Shown here: positions 42,545-52,703 of the stretch, piece after piece | How the letters are laid out: the number at the start of each line of letters is the position of its first letter | Numbering within the stretch: position 1 is the first letter of the stretch | Assembly: GCA_963925605.1 (NCBI GenBank) | Contig: CAWURY010000006.1 | Span: forward strand, 1-64,000 | Length of the DNA: 64,000 bases | Origin: Porticoccus sp963925605 | GTDB taxonomy: Bacteria; Pseudomonadota; Gammaproteobacteria; Pseudomonadales; Porticoccaceae | Direction: 5' to 3' | Notes under the pieces: generated by a model | The model's database searches: none | What the model was told of the DNA's origin: nothing | What the model saw: only the letters and a program-made list of their open reading frames with translations | Position numbers and translations under genes: made by a program

Positions 42545-45500
42545 TACCCGCCACCCTCTAAAGTCCCAATAGGTTCAACTACCTCACTTTTAGAGGTTGT
42601 TTTGCCAGAAGTATCTATATTGAAAATTGTCTCCATCTTTATCTGTGGATCACTCAGCGACCCCTTAATGTTGTAACTAATACTAGATAAACTTTTTAGT
42701 TGTTTCTCGAATATCTTGCTAGTGACGAAGACACCTGCAGCAATCGGCAAGCCTCCAACTGCCGCAGCGACCCAAGGAAGATTGCTGCTCACAGGCAGCC
42801 TTGTTACCAGCTGGGCATCAATTTCATCGGAAATTAAACTTGCCTTTCCTTTCAATTCAACACCTCCAGAAGGCAGACTGACAACCACAATAGGGTCAAA
42901 AGTTATCTCGCCTTCATCAAACAATAAACCTCCATCCATTTTATTGTAGCTCACACCCTTTTCATAAAGGTCTGAAAAATCTAACTGTAGCCGACGAATC
43001 CAATTATCAAAATTAAACAAGCCCACCAAGCGAACTAAAGCATTAGTAGTGCCAGAAGACTCTTGATGAAAATGTCCATCTTCAAGATGCATAGAGATTG
43101 CACCCTTTATAGAGACAGGTGATGCTTCCCAAGGCCTTCCAGGCCAGCTTATTTGAGATATAAATTGAGCCTTTTTGCTATCCATTATCATAGGAAAACC
43201 CCAAGAATTAAGCGCTTCACCAATATCATCTACGCCCAACGAACCATGAAATTTTGAATGATGCTGTCCATTATTTTCTGTCCACTCGATACTAGTATCA
43301 TTCCCATGCCCCCCAATCCTTAATCCCAAAAGATTCGCATCTATGCCGGTAATCTTTACTCCTGTGTTCTGAGGCTCTATCAGTAACTTCACCCTACCAA
43401 ATCGTCTATCTCCCACACTAAAATTTCTAACCGACAACTGAAGATGGGGCAAGTTTGCTGGATTTATTGTATCTGCTGCTCCATCAGATTTAGAGGTTGC
43501 CGGCAGAAAAAGCTTCTCTAAATCGATTAACATGGGGAGAGAGGTGTCTTGAGGAACCCACAGATGGCCATCCATACGATTACTTTTAATCCCTATCATC
43601 CAGTCACCAGCCTGATAGCCTCCTTTCACTTCCACCTTCTCAGCACTCAGTCCGACTGCATCAAGCTCATCAATAGAGAGTTCAAAAAGGGGAGTTAAAC
43701 TACTTTTTCTTTCGCCACTCAAGTTTAATATTTTTGGGTATGTTTCAGTCCACTGCGATAAAGAAAATGATTTTAGGTGCCCAACTGTCAGGATCTGGCC
43801 TTTTCCGGGTAATTCTAAGCGATCACTATCAATGGCTAACACTCCCCGAACTACGGAGCCTTTTTTTAGCTCTAAATGCGACTTAATCAACTCACCCATA
43901 TCGACTCGCAAGTCCATTACATCGGCAAAAATAATATTTACTTCTACATTTTCTTTAACATCAGCCTTCTTGCCAAACGGTTCAGGCAAATTAATTGCAG
44001 CGCCCTCCATATCGGTCTTAATATTCAGCCGAATTGCAGATGACGGGGCTTCCAGCGGAATAAGTAGAGTAGCCATAAAATCTGCTTTACCCCTAAAGAT
44101 CTTGTCTGATGGCAGCTCAAGCAGTTTCACCAATGATGGCATATCCAAACCGCCATGCATCTCAATTGAAAGATCCTCCTCTAATGTTTTCAGGTTGACT
44201 GAGAAGGGGGCGCCAAAAATATCACCTTTAATAGACGGCGAAAACAAGCCTCTCTTATCGCGATAACTTAAGATTCCCTGCAAGCTCCTCAGTGACACTT
44301 TCGTATCAGACAGGGCCATTAGCCCTTTATTGATTGTCGCATCCATACTGTAATAGCTAGATGAGCTATGCTCCGCAAGCGGTATCTTTAAATCCAGAGA
44401 AATAGCGCTTTCTCCAGATATATCCCAATCAGCCAACCCTATCACTCTAGATTTTAAGGGGGATCGCGCTAACACATTCACAGCCTCACCCAGGTCTGAC
44501 TTAATGGAACCAAGAACATGTACATAAATCGCATCTCTGTCTTTCTCGGGGCTAACGCTTAAACTTGCTTTGCTGATCTCTGCTTTCCCTATGCGAGCAC
44601 TAAAAATTTCAGCATCAATGTTGGATGCATCCGCTGTTATTATTGCATTGAGCCCGATCAAAGATGGCCAATTTTTATGAAACCTTAACTCGCCATCGAT
44701 GGCCCTCAAGTAAACCTGTGTTGACGCTGTTCGGTTGATTTTTACTGTATTACTTTTTTCCGTGCCTATGGGGCCCTGCCATACAAACCCCGCCTCCTGA
44801 ATATTTATATCAACCATTGCTTGATTTAGCCACTTACTTAAATTTTCATTGAGGCTATCAGGGATATAAAGTTCCTTATATCGAGAATCAAGATCTCTTA
44901 CCCCCATAACAAAATACATCTCTGCGCCCAGGCTTTCTTCTCCCACGGGGATATCTAAATACAAGTAAGCTCGTGATTCACCCTCGTCTCCATGCATCTC
45001 AAGAGGGCCACTAGAGACCTTGATGGCTTCGCTTATGGGGTCATGGCGCCAAGATATTTGCCCTCTGATAGAACTACGCCGAAGGAAATCATCAAAAGTG
45101 CCAGGCAGGTACAAGGCAAAGCCATTGGGGCTATCTAGCTCTAAAAACCCGCTTTCATTGTTTATCTCTAGATAACCATTAAGCTCTCTAGCTGCTGGAT
45201 TTCCATCCCATGACTCTAAAGAGACATTATCGAGGTTAGCTTTTAGCTGAATATCAGAACTTTTGTTTTTTCCATCCACGACTAAATGCAAGTTGCGGAT
45301 GTTGCCAGCAGGTTGAAATTTTTGAAGTGTGTCGAAAAAATTATTGAATGTTATAGGAATTTTCTTCAGCATCTCACCAAGCAATGTCAAATCAATTTGA
45401 TTTACAGATAAAGATAAAGACTCCAATCCGTGAGGAATTTTTTGGGCAATATTGACTATCAAAGACTTGGCCTGCAAGCCATCCCAATCCCAACTTAAAT

Positions 45501-46449
45501 CATGAAGATTCATGCCCCAATCTTGATCAGGGTTGTACCAGCCGCTCATACCCGCATTAAACTTGGCAATGGGTACAGCACCTTTAAATAAATTATGATA
45601 GATGTCATCAGAATAAAGATTTCCAAACAATGTAATTGTTTCGCCTTTTTTAGCCTGAATCCAAAGGGCTGCATTAATACTGGCCTTAAAGCCAACAATA
45701 TACTCAGACACATCAGGAAAAATATTTTTTATTAAATTATTGATATTGTTATTAAAATCAAAATTATTAAGCTCCAGATAAACTGAAAGATCCAAATCTT
45801 TTACGTCTTCGCCTCTGGCCTCGACGATTATATCTGCGGGATGTTTGACTCCAGGTAGGCTTACCGTACTTAGCAGCCGGTGGAAATCGCCCTGGTTTTC
45901 TAAGCGAACATTATGTGCTTCGACTATTGATTCAGTTCCAGATAAAAACTTTAGCCTTAAACTGATCGATTCAATCTCTAAATAGCGACTATCAAGTAAG
46001 CCGTCTAAAAAACCAGTGTCGTTACCGCCAAGACTTTTTCCGGCAATAGTCCATGAACCCAGAGAAGACTCCTTCATGGAAATATCAATATGACCAATAT
46101 TTAATTCTCGTAATACTAGCTGTTGAGACAAAATAGTTTGTATTAGATTAATTTTAAAGCGTACTTTGTTGATCGTGACAGCAGGCTGATCTTTTTGATT
46201 GGCATAAACTGCTACATTTGTAACAAAAAATTGAGGTGCAAATTGATGCCATTCTCCTTCTAGCTTGGCGCTCTCTATTTTCACCCCTAGCGTTCTAGAC
46301 ACATAGGTATCAACTTTGGGGCGATAAGCGTCAATATCCTGAATGAGATCTTTATTCACATACAGATATAGGGCACCCATGATCACAAATGCTGACGCCA
46401 GCAGCGAAACACCACAGACAATCTTCTTTAACACAACAGCTCGACCCAA
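42544..46449 (-). CDS. yhdP: AsmA-like phospholipid transport protein YhdP
   Basis: 1,301-residue envelope protein of the TamB/YdbH/YhdP group, thought to bridge inner and outer membranes and move phospholipids. One N-terminal transmembrane helix (about residues 8-29), then the DUF3971 start (VDTYVSRTLGVKIESAKLEGEWHQFAP), a long beta-rich groove and the C-terminal AsmA-like part (GLFNFDNWIRRLQLDFSDL, LKGKASLISDEIDAQLVTRLP). Start is TTG at 46449 with AGGAG 6 nt upstream. Between nitrilase and mre genes, as in Pseudomonas, but rng and maf, usually between mreD and yhdP, are absent. Confidence 0.93.
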   Translation of the reverse strand: MGRAVVLKKIVCGVSLLASAFVIMGALYLYVNKDLIQDIDAYRPKVDTYVSRTLGVKIESAKLEGEWHQFAPQFFVTNVAVYANQKDQPAVTINKVRFKINLIQTILSQQLVLRELNIGHIDISMKESSLGSWTIAGKSLGGNDTGFLDGLLDSRYLEIESISLRLKFLSGTESIVEAHNVRLENQGDFHRLLSTVSLPGVKHPADIIVEARGEDVKDLDLSVYLELNNFDFNNNINNLIKNIFPDVSEYIVGFKASINAALWIQAKKGETITLFGNLYSDDIYHNLFKGAVPIAKFNAGMSGWYNPDQDWGMNLHDLSWDWDGLQAKSLIVNIAQKIPHGLESLSLSVNQIDLTLLGEMLKKIPITFNNFFDTLQKFQPAGNIRNLHLVVDGKNKSSDIQLKANLDNVSLESWDGNPAARELNGYLEINNESGFLELDSPNGFALYLPGTFDDFLRRSSIRGQISWRHDPISEAIKVSSGPLEMHGDEGESRAYLYLDIPVGEESLGAEMYFVMGVRDLDSRYKELYIPDSLNENLSKWLNQAMVDINIQEAGFVWQGPIGTEKSNTVKINRTASTQVYLRAIDGELRFHKNWPSLIGLNAIITADASNIDAEIFSARIGKAEISKASLSVSPEKDRDAIYVHVLGSIKSDLGEAVNVLARSPLKSRVIGLADWDISGESAISLDLKIPLAEHSSSSYYSMDATINKGLMALSDTKVSLRSLQGILSYRDKRGLFSPSIKGDIFGAPFSVNLKTLEEDLSIEMHGGLDMPSLVKLLELPSDKIFRGKADFMATLLIPLEAPSSAIRLNIKTDMEGAAINLPEPFGKKADVKENVEVNIIFADVMDLRVDMGELIKSHLELKKGSVVRGVLAIDSDRLELPGKGQILTVGHLKSFSLSQWTETYPKILNLSGERKSSLTPLFELSIDELDAVGLSAEKVEVKGGYQAGDWMIGIKSNRMDGHLWVPQDTSLPMLIDLEKLFLPATSKSDGAADTINPANLPHLQLSVRNFSVGDRRFGRVKLLIEPQNTGVKITGIDANLLGLRIGGHGNDTSIEWTENNGQHHSKFHGSLGVDDIGEALNSWGFPMIMDSKKAQFISQISWPGRPWEASPVSIKGAISMHLEDGHFHQESSGTTNALVRLVGLFNFDNWIRRLQLDFSDLYEKGVSYNKMDGGLLFDEGEITFDPIVVVSLPSGGVELKGKASLISDEIDAQLVTRLPVSSNLPWVAAAVGGLPIAAGVFVTSKIFEKQLKSLSSISYNIKGSLSDPQIKMETIFNIDTSGKTTSKSEVVEPIGTLEGGG

Positions 46450-46634
46450 AGAACACTCCTAACTTGGATACTGCAACTTGAACTAAAAAGCTGATATCTC
46501 TTTCTAGTAAATTTTACTTCAAACAATTTATATTCAGTAGTATCAATATACATTCAGCAACTGAATCTTGAGTTTAGCTTGTCCTGATTGCTTGCTGTAA
46601 CAAATTGGCCCGAATTATAGCCTGCCATTAGCAG

Positions 46635-47150
46635 CTACTTCTGTTCTTCAAATAAATTATCTTGGTTCAACCTGCCATTCTTGAATAACCCATTCATGAG
46701 CAAAGATAAAAACGGCCAAGTCAGAGCAGACGTTATTGCTGGAGCAACTAGCACATCAATATTCCAGTCCGTTCGATAAAGCAGAGAAATACTAGCCATC
46801 AACAGCTGATTGAATAGGACTACAAAAAATACTAAAGAAGCTTGTAGCAACAAACCAAAGTTATATAACTTCTTGCTTAGCAAGACTAAAACATAAGCAG
46901 ACAATGAAAAAGCTATCGCATGGCGACCAAGCATTTGTCCTGAAAATATATCAAGAAGCATCCCGGCAAGCCATGCAAAAGTAACGCCATGTTGGTGTTG
47001 CTTTTTAAGCAGCCAGTAAAATACAACCAATAATAAAAACTGAGGCCTCCAATATGCCATGGGGGGGAATACAGGAATAATCTGCAATAATAGTGCCATG
47101 AATAATGAAATACTACTGTAAAAATATAAAGAGTAATTCTTATCGAGCAT
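46635..47150 (-). CDS. mreD: Rod shape-determining protein MreD
   Basis: Integral membrane component of the elongasome. 171 residues, about five hydrophobic helices; QIIPVFPPMAYWRPQFLLLVVFYWLL and GMLLDIFSGQMLGRHAI are family-typical. I choose ATG 47150, with GGAG 9 nt upstream, over an upstream TTG; this start overlaps the mreC end by 11 nt. The 46450-46634 gap after it holds a TATAAT on the minus strand (46614-46619) but no clear -35. Confidence 0.92.
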   Translation of the reverse strand: MLDKNYSLYFYSSISLFMALLLQIIPVFPPMAYWRPQFLLLVVFYWLLKKQHQHGVTFAWLAGMLLDIFSGQMLGRHAIAFSLSAYVLVLLSKKLYNFGLLLQASLVFFVVLFNQLLMASISLLYRTDWNIDVLVAPAITSALTWPFLSLLMNGLFKNGRLNQDNLFEEQK

Positions 47151-47988
47151 CCCTGTTCGCTCCAAATGTTTCTACAGTTTGGGACACGAGCAACAAGTAA
47201 CGACTTTGATCTATTTTAGCCGAGGGCTCAATATCTACAGCAAGGTACGGATTACCACTTACTGCATTAACAGAAACAACTACCCCAACAGGGTATCCAG
47301 CAGGGTATCGCCCACCAAGACCAGAACTAATCAGTTGATCGCCTGCCTTTATGTCTGCAATAGAAGCCACATAACGCAGAGATAAATGCCTAAAATCACC
47401 ATGCCCCTCTGCAATAGAGAGCATCCCATTTCTTAAAATTTGCACGGGCAATGCATGAGAGCTGTCACTAATCAATAGCACTTTGCTACTAGCGCCATAT
47501 ACCTCTATAACTTGACCCATTAACCCATCAGCATCGAGCACAGTCTGGCCCTCAAACACTTTATAATTTTTCCCGCGATTAATTATAATGGTATGACTTA
47601 AGGGGTCAGGAGAAGCGCCTATCAACTCTGCGACTAAAACGCTGTGTTGCAATAGTTCTGTGGCATTCAATAAATTTCGTAGTCGGACATTTTCAGCGGT
47701 AAGCCATGCCATCCGTTGCAAGTGACCCTTGAGAATCAATAATTCGACTTCTTGAAGCTTACTTTTCTCTTTAAAATTTGCGGTGCCTCCAAATTCTACT
47801 ATGACCTCGCTCGCCCATCTTGGAAACAATGCTATCGAAAAAATAGGTATAGTTAATTCAGTAGCCCAGAGGCGTATGGGTTTTAACCACTGAGTGGTGG
47901 CATCAACTAGCAGAAGTATTCCAGCGATAAAAGACAATAATAACATTCGGCGCGCATATGAAGGGCCATTAGAAAAAATATTTTTCAT
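47140..47988 (-). CDS. mreC: Rod shape-determining protein MreC
   Basis: Bitopic protein that activates PBP2/RodA. Short cytoplasmic tail (KNIFSNGPSYARR), one membrane helix (about residues 14-32), a coiled coil, then the periplasmic beta-barrel domain with LIGASPDPLSHTIIINRGKNY, GLMGQVIEV and ISSGLGGRYPAGYPVG. 282 residues from ATG 47988, preceded by AAAGGTG; a TTG at 48015 is less likely. Confidence 0.94.
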   Translation of the reverse strand: MKNIFSNGPSYARRMLLLSFIAGILLLVDATTQWLKPIRLWATELTIPIFSIALFPRWASEVIVEFGGTANFKEKSKLQEVELLILKGHLQRMAWLTAENVRLRNLLNATELLQHSVLVAELIGASPDPLSHTIIINRGKNYKVFEGQTVLDADGLMGQVIEVYGASSKVLLISDSSHALPVQILRNGMLSIAEGHGDFRHLSLRYVASIADIKAGDQLISSGLGGRYPAGYPVGVVVSVNAVSGNPYLAVDIEPSAKIDQSRYLLLVSQTVETFGANRDAR

Positions 47989-48062
47989 ATCACCTTTACC
48001 CCCGACAACTCTCAAACCTTAAGCCAACAAAAAACTTATCGGGCCAATAAGAATTAGTTTTA

Positions 48063-49097
48063 TTAATATGTCATTACATCCATATGTCGTTGATTCATAG
48101 TTTCTAAGGCTTTCCCTCCACCCCTGGCAACACAAGTCAAAGGATCATCAGCTATGAGAACTGACAAACCAGTCTCATGAGAAATCAGGCGATCTAGATC
48201 ACGCAATAAGGCGCCGCCGCCAGTTAAAACAATCCCGGTTTCTGCTATATCAGAGGCTAATTCAGGTGGAGATTGTTCCAACACTCGTTTTACTGCTTGC
48301 ACTATTCCGGACAATGGCTCTTGCAAAGCCTCTAACACTTCATCACTATTTAATAGGATGCTCTTTGGGACCCCCTCAGCTAGATTTCGACCCCTTATTT
48401 CAATTTCTCGAATCTCTTTTGCCGGATAGGCGCTTCCAATCTCAAATTTGATACGCTCAGCTGTTGTTTCGCCGATCACGCTACCGTATTTACGTCGCAC
48501 GTAAGCACCAATAGCTTCATCAAAGCGATCACCGCCAATACGTACTGAATCAGAGAAAACAACTCCATTGAGTGACAAAATAGCAATTTCTGTCGTGCCT
48601 CCGCCAATATCGACCACCATGGAGCCGCAGGCCTCGCCTACGGGCATACCAGCCCCCAATGCAGCAGCCATCGGCTCTTCTATTAAGAACACTTCTCTAG
48701 CTCCAGCGCTATAGGCTGACTCGCGAATAGCTCTTTTCTCCACTTCTGTAGCTGCGCAAGGTACACAAATAAGCACCCTAGGGCTTGGTGGAATAAAGCT
48801 ATGCGCATGTACTTTTTTAATGAAGTACTGAAGCATCTTTTCGGTAACTTGAAAATCCGCTATAACCCCATCCTTTAGGGGCCTAATAGCAGTAATATTT
48901 CCAGGGGTACGACCCAGCATTCTCTTCGCTTCTACACCGACAGCATCAACAATTTTCTGACCATTATGATGCCGAATAGCAACCACAGAGGGCTCGTTAA
49001 GAACTATGCCTTTATCTTTGACATAAATGAGTGTATTTGCTGTTCCTAAATCAATAGAAAGGTCATTCGAGAACATTCCGCGCAATCTTTTTAACAT
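48063..49097 (-). CDS. mreB: Rod shape-determining actin homologue MreB
   Basis: Membrane-bound actin that guides lateral wall synthesis. LSIDLGTANTLIYVK (phosphate 1), VLICVPCAATEVEKRAI, VVDIGGGTTEIAI (phosphate 2) and TGGGALLRDLDRLI (adenosine) are intact. 344 residues from ATG 49097, with AAGGA 8 nt upstream; the ATG six bases earlier abuts that site. Start of mreB-mreC-mreD. Confidence 0.97.
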   Translation of the reverse strand: MLKRLRGMFSNDLSIDLGTANTLIYVKDKGIVLNEPSVVAIRHHNGQKIVDAVGVEAKRMLGRTPGNITAIRPLKDGVIADFQVTEKMLQYFIKKVHAHSFIPPSPRVLICVPCAATEVEKRAIRESAYSAGAREVFLIEEPMAAALGAGMPVGEACGSMVVDIGGGTTEIAILSLNGVVFSDSVRIGGDRFDEAIGAYVRRKYGSVIGETTAERIKFEIGSAYPAKEIREIEIRGRNLAEGVPKSILLNSDEVLEALQEPLSGIVQAVKRVLEQSPPELASDIAETGIVLTGGGALLRDLDRLISHETGLSVLIADDPLTCVARGGGKALETMNQRHMDVMTY

Positions 49098-49123
49098 CCA
49101 CATCTTCCTTGGCTTGCTGGTTT

Positions 49124-49152
49124 AGTATAGAAGGTTGTTTCGACACTGAGAA
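49124..49152 (-). promoter_or_regulatory. Sigma-70 promoter for mreBCD
   Basis: On the minus strand TTCTCA (49147-49152), a 17-bp spacer, and TATACT (49124-49129). The start site near 49117 leaves about 20 nt before the mreB ATG. Confidence 0.5.
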
Positions 49153-49322
49153 TCACTCTTAACTCTAACAATCACTTAGATCTAGAGCAAGTTGTATAGT
49201 TGTTTTTCCAAGAATAATTTCATACAGTAGCGTAAGGTATAAGAAGATCAGCGGTCCTCATGGTTACTGGTCTTCCACGGAGTACCGTTAAAGCAACGAA
49301 TGTGGTACCTTAGCGCCTGCTT

Positions 49323-49376
49323 TCAGCCTAAATAACAACCATCGAAGGCTGACATTTGATTAGCTCTAAATGTCAG
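49323..49376 (+). promoter_or_regulatory. gatC leader with two mutually exclusive hairpins
   Basis: Hairpin A pairs TCAGCC (49323-49328) with GGCTGA (49347-49352). Hairpin B pairs CTGACATTT (49349-49357) with AAATGTCAG (49368-49376), a perfect 9-bp stem with a 10-nt loop. They share 49349-49352 and cannot both form. Hairpin B ends 25 nt before the gatC ATG. No terminator U tract follows, so any control would be on translation or RNA stability. The remaining 49153-49322 shows no clear gene. Confidence 0.45.
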
Positions 49377-49401
49377 TTACACAACGTGTAGAAATTGTAT
49401 C

Positions 49402-49689
49402 ATGACTATCAACCATACAGATATTGAAAAACTCGCCGAACTGGCGCGCATACAACTCAATGATGCAACCATTGCTGAAACTACACAAAGTATTGCAAAT
49501 GTGCTTTCCCTGATTGATCAGCTAAAGGCTATAGATACTAAAAATGTTGACCCTATGGCCCACCCAACAGATGCCATTCAACGATTGCGTATTGATAAAG
49601 TAACCGAGATCAACCAACGAGAAGCCTTTCAGGTTATTGCACCCTGCGTAAAAAACGGGCTGTATCTTGTCCCTAAAGTGATTGATTAA
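49402..49689 (+). CDS. gatC: Asp/Glu-tRNA(Asn/Gln) amidotransferase subunit C
   Basis: Small linker subunit that stabilises GatA-GatB. 95 residues with DIEKLAELARIQL, LSLIDQLKAIDTKNVDPMAHP and LRIDKVTE, as in the family. First gene of gatCAB, divergent from mreB as in Pseudomonas. The window also encodes a tRNA-Gln, so the complex may serve Asn-tRNA, Gln-tRNA or both. Confidence 0.95.
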   Translation: MTINHTDIEKLAELARIQLNDATIAETTQSIANVLSLIDQLKAIDTKNVDPMAHPTDAIQRLRIDKVTEINQREAFQVIAPCVKNGLYLVPKVID

Positions 49690-49720
49690 GGAACTAACGC
49701 CGTTGATAAATGATCGCACC

Positions 49721-51205
49721 ATGCATATAAAAACCATTGCCGGTATTATTTCTGGTTTAAATTCACGCGAGTTTTCTAGCGTAGAAATTACCCAGTACTA
49801 TTTGAACCGAATACAACAACTAGACGGCATATATAACTGCTATATAACTGTCAACGAAGAATTCGCACTAACACAAGCAAAAATGGCCGATAAGCAGCGC
49901 GCCTCAGGGGAATTTCCTCTGTTTTGTGGTGTCCCTATTGCACATAAAGACATTTTCTGCACTAAAGGCATACGTACCAGCTGTGGTTCAAAAATGCTGG
50001 ACAACTTCATCCCTCCTTACGATGCGACAGTAGTAAAAAAATTCCATCATTCTGGGGCTGTAGTTTTAGGAAAAACCAATATGGATGAATTTGCAATGGG
50101 CTCATCCAACGAAACTAGTTTTTATGGAGCTGTAAAAAACCCCTGGAACACCAACACGGTCCCTGGAGGTTCATCTGGGGGTTCTGCAGCGGCTATTGCG
50201 AGTCATCTTGCACCAGGGGCGACCGGAACTGATACCGGCGGATCAATTCGTCAGCCTGCTGCTCTTTGTGGAATTACTGGCTTAAAGCCAACATATGGAC
50301 GAGTGTCTCGCTGGGGCATGATTGCTTTTGCTTCGAGTCTAGATCAGGCTGGACCCATGGCAAGAACAGCGGAAGACTGCGCATTAATGCTAAATGTAAT
50401 GGCTGGATTTGACCCCAAAGATTCAACGTCAGTAAACAAACCTATCCCAGACTATACGCTAAATCTTTCACGTCCATTAGATGGCCTAAAAATAGGAGTT
50501 CCAAAAGAATACTTCCAAAAAGGGCTAAACCATGAAACTGAAAAAGCTGTGCTGGAAGCGCTAAATCAGCTAGAAAAACAGGGGGCGTCACTAGTCAATA
50601 TCAATCTTCCTCACACCAATCTTGCGGTTCCTGCCTATTATGTAATTGCGCCCGCAGAGGCATCAGCTAACCTCTCACGATTTGATGGAGTGCGATATGG
50701 ATATAGGTGTGAAAATCCCACCGACTTGCATGACATGTACATGCGTAGCCGTGCTGAAGGATTTGGCGATGAAGTCAAACGTCGAATTTTAGTTGGGACC
50801 TACTGTCTTTCTGCTGGGTACTACGACGCATACTACCGAAAAGCACAACAAGTTAGACGCCTCATTAAGCAAGATTTTGTATCTGCATTTGAAAGTGTAG
50901 ACGTCATTATGGGTCCAACTTCACCCACTCCGGCCTTTGAATTTGGCTCAAAAAGTAATAATCCAATAGCCATGTACCTAGAGGACATTTTTACCATTGC
51001 AGCTAATTTAGCAGGACTTCCAGGCATGTCTGTTCCTTGTGGTTTTGTGGATAAAAAGCCTGTCGGCCTTCAGATTATAGGTAACTATTTTCAAGAGGCG
51101 CACATGCTACATGTGGCTCATCAATTTCAATGCATCACCGACTGGCATCAACAAACTCCAGAGGGCATAAAACTTTCCAGTGCAAATGAAAAAGGTTTCA
51201 AATAA
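49721..51205 (+). CDS. gatA: Asp/Glu-tRNA(Asn/Gln) amidotransferase subunit A
   Basis: Amidase subunit that releases ammonia from glutamine. Ser-cis-Ser-Lys triad: Lys in GVPIAHKDIF, Ser in GGSSGGSAAAIA, nucleophile Ser in TGTDTGGSIRQPA. I choose ATG 49721 (494 residues, MHIKTIAG); a TTG at 49682 would overlap gatC but has no family support. Overlaps gatB by one base (TAATG). Confidence 0.96.
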   Translation: MHIKTIAGIISGLNSREFSSVEITQYYLNRIQQLDGIYNCYITVNEEFALTQAKMADKQRASGEFPLFCGVPIAHKDIFCTKGIRTSCGSKMLDNFIPPYDATVVKKFHHSGAVVLGKTNMDEFAMGSSNETSFYGAVKNPWNTNTVPGGSSGGSAAAIASHLAPGATGTDTGGSIRQPAALCGITGLKPTYGRVSRWGMIAFASSLDQAGPMARTAEDCALMLNVMAGFDPKDSTSVNKPIPDYTLNLSRPLDGLKIGVPKEYFQKGLNHETEKAVLEALNQLEKQGASLVNINLPHTNLAVPAYYVIAPAEASANLSRFDGVRYGYRCENPTDLHDMYMRSRAEGFGDEVKRRILVGTYCLSAGYYDAYYRKAQQVRRLIKQDFVSAFESVDVIMGPTSPTPAFEFGSKSNNPIAMYLEDIFTIAANLAGLPGMSVPCGFVDKKPVGLQIIGNYFQEAHMLHVAHQFQCITDWHQQTPEGIKLSSANEKGFK

Positions 51206-52653
51206 TGGAATGGGAGACTGTTATAGGGTTAGAAGTTCATGCTCAACTCGCTACAAAATCTAAAATTTTTTCTGGATCAAGCACTACTTTTGGTGCAGAG
51301 CCTAATATTCAGGCATCTGCTCTAGATTTAGCAATGCCAGGAACATTACCCACGCCCAATGAAAAAGCATTCCGCTATGCAATCATGTTTGGTTTGGCCA
51401 TTGGCGCCAAAATTGCAAAAATTTCGGTATTTGAACGCAAAAACTACTTCTATCCAGATCTTCCTAAGGGCTACCAGACCACTCAGCTGGAAAAACCAAT
51501 AGTAGGCTCTGGAGAAATAGAAATTGAGCTCCCTAGTGGCGCTAAGAAAACGATCCGAATACATCACGCCCATTTAGAAGAAGATGCTGGTAAGTCCCTC
51601 CATGAAGACTTCGAAGGTATGACGGGAGTGGACCTGAATCGCGCAGGCACTCCGTTAATAGAAATCGTCTCAGAGCCAGACATCAGTAACGCAGCAGAAG
51701 CGGTGGCATTCGCTAAAAAACTTCACAGTATTGTCACATCTCTAGGCATTTGTGATGGAGAGATGTCGCAAGGCTCAATGCGTTTTGATGTTAATATCTC
51801 AATTAGAAGGCCCGGAGAAGCTCTAGGCACTAGAACAGAAACCAAAAACTTGAATTCTTTCAAATTTATGGAGGACGCCATAAGTATGGAAGTTGAACGG
51901 CAAATTTATCTTATAGAAAATGGTGAAAAAATAATTCAAGAAACCAGGCTATATAATGGGGACACCAAAGAATCTCGACCTCTTCGCAGCAAAGAAGAGG
52001 CTAATGACTATCGCTATTTTCCTTGCCCCGATCTACTTCCTATAGTCATAGAAGACGCCTATATTGAAAAAATTCGGAAATCTCTACCCGAACTGCCAGA
52101 TACTCGATATCACCGCTTTATACAGCAATACGAATTATCGACCTATGATGCGAGTATTTTAAGCGGTGATCGCGCGATGGGGCAGTATTTTGAAACAGCC
52201 GTCAAAACTAGTGGAGATATTAAGCTAACTGTAAATTGGATATTAGGAGAGCTTTCAGCGCGTCTCAATAGTGCCAACCTACCCATCAATCTTTGTCCGG
52301 TCACAGCAGGACGGCTAGCTGGGATGATTTTCCGCATTCAAGATGGAACCATTTCAGGCAAAATGGCCAAGCAAGTATTTGATGCTATGTGGAATGGTGA
52401 CGGCGATGCGGATATTATTATCAAAGCTCGTGGCTTAAAACAAGTTTCAGATGACGAGACGATTGAGCTACTAGTAAATGAGGCGTTAGCAAAAAATTCT
52501 ACTCAGGTATCTGAATTTTGCAAAGCCGAGGAAACAAAACGATCAAAAATGTTAGGATATTTTGTCGGACAAATAATGAAAGCCTCGAAAGGTCAGGCAA
52601 ATCCAAAACAAGTGAACGACATTTTATTGCAAAAACTTAACGGGCTACCTTGA
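51205..52653 (+). CDS. gatB: Asp/Glu-tRNA(Asn/Gln) amidotransferase subunit B
   Basis: Kinase/transamidation subunit, binding the mischarged tRNA. Starts WETVIGLEVHAQL; HLEEDAGKSLHE, GTPLIEIVSEPD, MRFDVNISIR and GTRTETKNLNSFKF line the active site; the C-terminal YqeY-like tail (GQIMKASKGQANPKQVNDILL) is complete. 482 residues. Last gene of gatCAB. Confidence 0.97.
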   Translation: MEWETVIGLEVHAQLATKSKIFSGSSTTFGAEPNIQASALDLAMPGTLPTPNEKAFRYAIMFGLAIGAKIAKISVFERKNYFYPDLPKGYQTTQLEKPIVGSGEIEIELPSGAKKTIRIHHAHLEEDAGKSLHEDFEGMTGVDLNRAGTPLIEIVSEPDISNAAEAVAFAKKLHSIVTSLGICDGEMSQGSMRFDVNISIRRPGEALGTRTETKNLNSFKFMEDAISMEVERQIYLIENGEKIIQETRLYNGDTKESRPLRSKEEANDYRYFPCPDLLPIVIEDAYIEKIRKSLPELPDTRYHRFIQQYELSTYDASILSGDRAMGQYFETAVKTSGDIKLTVNWILGELSARLNSANLPINLCPVTAGRLAGMIFRIQDGTISGKMAKQVFDAMWNGDGDADIIIKARGLKQVSDDETIELLVNEALAKNSTQVSEFCKAEETKRSKMLGYFVGQIMKASKGQANPKQVNDILLQKLNGLP

Positions 52654-52703
52654 TACAAAGAATCTGCCTTAAATATAGACTTAAAAAATAGTAGCTAAAA
52701 CTC

